Shown here one piece after another: positions 62,122 through 64,000 of a DNA stretch of 64,000 bases. The notes under the pieces were generated by a model. The model ran no database searches and had not been told where the DNA came from. It worked only from the letters and a program-made list of their open reading frames with translations. Positions within the stretch are counted from its first letter, which is position 1, and the number at the start of each line of letters is the position of its first letter. The stretch is taken from assembly GCF_001044235.1 (NCBI RefSeq), contig NZ_JYNL01000020.1:489111-553110 (forward strand), read 5' to 3'. The DNA comes from Mycolicibacterium chlorophenolicum (GTDB lineage Bacteria > Actinomycetota > Actinomycetes > Mycobacteriales > Mycobacteriaceae). The position numbers were made by a program, and so were the translations under genes.

Positions 62122-62823
62122 TCATCCGATCGTCAGGGATTGCCCACCGTCGACGATGAGCTCCGATCCGGTGATGAACGACGCGTGCTCCGACGCCAGG
62201 AACGCCACCGCGTCGGCGATCTCGACGGGCCTGCCGATGCGGCCCAGCAGCGCGTGCGCGGCCAACCGGGACTGTGTGTCCGCGTCGAGCATCGGTGTCT
62301 CGACCGGCCCGGGGAAGACGGCGTTCACCCGGATCCCGTCGGGCGCCAACTCCACGGCGGCGACCTGCGTCAGCCCCCTCAGTGCCCATTTCGACGACCC
62401 GTAGGCCGCGTGGTTCGGGAACGGCCTGATCGCGCCGGTGCTGCACGTGTTGACCACGGAGGCACCCGCGGCGTCCCGCAGATGCGGCAGCGCGGCGCGG
62501 ATGCCCAGGAACGGCCCGAGACAATTCACCCGCCAGCTGCCCTCGAATCCGTCGGCCGTCTCGTCGGCGAGCGGACGGCGATGCAGCACACCGGCATTGT
62601 TGACCAGCGTGGTGAGTCCGCCGAACTCTCCGACTGTGGCCGCGACCGCCGCCGCCCACTGATCGCCCGACGTCACGTCGAGGTGCAGGGCGAGGGCACG
62701 GTCGTGGCGCACGTCGATCGTGCGTACGTCGCACGCGGCGACGTGGTAGCCGTCGTCGAGAAGCCGCGCCGTGATCGCTGCGCCCTGCCCGCGTGCGGCA
62801 CCGGTGACGAGTGCGACGGGCAT
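62122..62823 (-). CDS. Short-chain dehydrogenase/reductase
   Basis: 233 aa. VALVTGAARGQGAAITARLLDDG is the cofactor motif, LVNNAGVL the NNAG motif, and AAYGSSKWALRGL the catalytic YxxxK; SELIVDGGQSLTIG closes the protein. It is short at the N-terminus but complete. Its start shares one base with the aldolase stop (TGATG). In the operon it would oxidise an alcohol to the ketone used by the BVMO-like enzyme; this is inferred from order. Confidence 0.88.
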   Translation of the reverse strand: MPVALVTGAARGQGAAITARLLDDGYHVAACDVRTIDVRHDRALALHLDVTSGDQWAAAVAATVGEFGGLTTLVNNAGVLHRRPLADETADGFEGSWRVNCLGPFLGIRAALPHLRDAAGASVVNTCSTGAIRPFPNHAAYGSSKWALRGLTQVAAVELAPDGIRVNAVFPGPVETPMLDADTQSRLAAHALLGRIGRPVEIADAVAFLASEHASFITGSELIVDGGQSLTIG

Positions 62824-63578
62824 CACGGGGTCCCGGTGGCCTCGGCGAGGTGCGCCGCGGCGCCGCGGCTCAGCGCCTGCGTTTCGGAAGCGAGTGTGAT
62901 CATCCGAAAGCCTTTGTGCGCCAAAACTCTCCCCTGATCGCCGCTGCCGGCATGGATTCCCGCGACCAGACCCGCTGCCGCTGCCGCGCGCCGGATCGCG
63001 GCGACGGCGTCCGTGACCTCCGGTTGCGTCCAGGCGCGCGCCGGGTGGTGGCCCATCGAGATCGCGAGATCCGCAGGGCCGACGTAGATCCCGGTCAGGC
63101 CCGGCACCGCGCATATCTCGTCGGCCGCGGCGAGACCGCGGGCCGTCTCGATCATCGCGAACACCGACACGCGCGACTGCAGGACATCCGGATCGACCCC
63201 GAGGTCGGCTCGCAACGGACCGTAGCTGCGGATCCCGTCCGGGGCGTAGCGCGTCGCGGCCACCGCCTGCCCGGCCTGCTCGGCCGTCTCGACCATCGCG
63301 ATCACCACACCGTCGGCGCCCGCGTCGAGCACCCGGCCGATGGGGGCGGCGTCGGCGCCGGGTAGGCGCACCACCGTCGCGACAGCCGTGTGCTGCAGGC
63401 GACGCAGCATCACCGCGACGTCGACGTCGCTGAGATAGCCGTGCTGGACGTCGAAACCCACATAGTCGTATCCGGCGCAGGCGAACGCCTCCGGGCCCAG
63501 CGCGGTGGGCCCGGTGATCCAGCCACCCCACACCTGGGGCTTGGTGGCCAGCGCCTGCTGCAGTCTGCTCGCCGTCAC
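62823..63578 (-). CDS. HpcH/HpaI-family class II aldolase
   Basis: 251 aa. YVGFDVQHGYLSD holds the His of the family's FDxEHG-type site, VVRLPGADAAPIGRVLDAGADGVVIAMVET the phosphate-type loop, and FAMIETARGLAAADEI plus YVGPADLAISMG the metal-binding Glu and Asp. It cleaves 2-oxo or hydroxy acids to pyruvate (or oxaloacetate) and an aldehyde. GTG 63578 overlaps the ADH stop (GTGA). The reaction here is likely the final cleavage of a ring-opened or chain acid; substrate unknown. Confidence 0.88.
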   Translation of the reverse strand: MTASRLQQALATKPQVWGGWITGPTALGPEAFACAGYDYVGFDVQHGYLSDVDVAVMLRRLQHTAVATVVRLPGADAAPIGRVLDAGADGVVIAMVETAEQAGQAVAATRYAPDGIRSYGPLRADLGVDPDVLQSRVSVFAMIETARGLAAADEICAVPGLTGIYVGPADLAISMGHHPARAWTQPEVTDAVAAIRRAAAAAGLVAGIHAGSGDQGRVLAHKGFRMITLASETQALSRGAAAHLAEATGTP

Positions 63579-64000
63579 GCCACGATCGCGATCTTGATGC
63601 GCCCGGGCACGGGTCTGCTCGCCACCTCGAAAGCCTCCTGTACATCGCCGATTCCGAAGGTGTGGGTCAGATAGCGGTCCAGCAGGCCGGGATGCTCGCG
63701 GGCGAAGGAGTCGGCGCGGTGCAGGACACGGCGGCGCTCCAGGGTCACTCCGGCCTTGAGGGTCAGGTTGTTCCGGAGCATGGTGCGCATGCTGATCGGA
63801 TAGGCGTCGTCGTCGGGCACACCGAAGTAGAACACCGTCCCCCCGGACGCCGCCGCCTCCACGGCGTGGGACAGCGTCGCCACCTGATGCCCGACCGCCT
63901 CGATCACGATGTCCGGCCTGGCCTCCGGGCGCAGATGCCGCACCCACCGGTCGCTGGTGGCCCTGACGACGCTGTCGACCCCGAACGACGGCCCGACGTC
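63575..64000 (-). CDS. Zinc-type alcohol dehydrogenase family protein, N-terminus outside window
   Basis: Only the C-terminal about 141 residues are visible. PDIVIEAVGHQVATLSHAVEAAASGGTVFYFGVPDDDAYPISMRTMLRNNLTLKAGVTLERRRVLHRADSFAREHPGLLDRYLTHTFGIGDVQEAFEVASRPVPGRIKIAIVA fits the C-terminal part of the MDR alcohol/threonine dehydrogenase family. The catalytic zinc site and most of the Rossmann fold lie beyond 64000. It is coupled by GTGA to the aldolase gene, so it belongs to the same operon. Truncated by the window, not a pseudogene. Confidence 0.85.
   Translation of the reverse strand, partial: DVGPSFGVDSVVRATSDRWVRHLRPEARPDIVIEAVGHQVATLSHAVEAAASGGTVFYFGVPDDDAYPISMRTMLRNNLTLKAGVTLERRRVLHRADSFAREHPGLLDRYLTHTFGIGDVQEAFEVASRPVPGRIKIAIVA

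Noticed and set aside
1..64000. CRISPR array, tRNA or rRNA genes, insertion sequence, prophage
   Set aside because: No regularly spaced repeats, tRNA-like cloverleaf, transposase or phage gene was recognised on reading both strands.

Overview
The window is GC-rich, densely coding actinobacterial chromosome, most likely from a rapidly growing mycobacterium (Mycolicibacterium type). The evidence is the gene content and order: rimP-nusA-ylxR-infB, proS, efpA, cysG-cobB-cobO-Mg-chelatase, mqo, mycothione reductase, mapB, the lipoprotein PBP, ispG-rip1-dxr and MPT83/MPT70-like fasciclins. This matches, from memory, the H37Rv order from about Rv2839c to Rv2876. Many starts are GTG or TTG, ATGA/GTGA overlaps are common, and several genes look leaderless, with a TANNNT box 6-8 nt before the start codon.

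Layout. 1-3930: minus-strand translation/transcription operon, with infB cut at the left edge. 4091-5079: lipoprotein and ferritin-like pair. 5083-10031: proS and two tandem EfpA-type exporters. 10065-17244: a coupled minus operon, mqo-GNAT-chelatase-cobO-cobB-cysG (corrinoid/siroheme). 17362-19819: hydrolase and mtr. 19926-32197: a 12-kb minus-strand accessory cluster. It holds a gamma-glutamylation module (glutamine synthetase-like ligase, amidotransferase-type hydrolase, aldehyde dehydrogenase, SDR), three regulators (GntR/FCD, ArsR, GntR/UTRA), a choline-kinase-like protein, an 820-aa dimethylglycine/sarcosine dehydrogenase-like flavoprotein and an ECF-type Co/Ni transporter (cbiMNQO). A divergent amino-acid/polyamine permease faces it. 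34071-37669: a two-gene N-acetylglutaminylglutamine amide (osmolyte) operon behind a SigF-like promoter. 37677-52172: mycobacterial core genes, including map, pbp, ispG, rip1, dxr, the fasciclins and a photolyase.

52177-64000 is lipid/redox accessory DNA: WS/DGAT, DUF427, SRPBCC, thioesterase, a medium-chain reductase and two divergent F420-type LLM oxidoreductases. It ends in a coupled catabolic operon (zinc-type ADH, aldolase, SDR, BVMO-like flavoprotein, HSL esterase) that runs off the right edge.

Most interesting are: (i) the 19.9-33.9 kb cluster, which looks like a complete gamma-glutamyl-amine (ethanolamine or polyamine) salvage route joined to demethylation and metal uptake, with two recognisable operator-like palindromes; (ii) the SigF-like plus leaderless double promoter before the osmolyte genes; (iii) a triple 11-bp-phased PhoP-like repeat before the MPT83-like gene; (iv) a dispersed 64-bp palindrome-ended repeat present twice. 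No tRNA, rRNA, CRISPR array, insertion sequence or prophage was seen, and no stretch without a gene exceeds about 225 bases.
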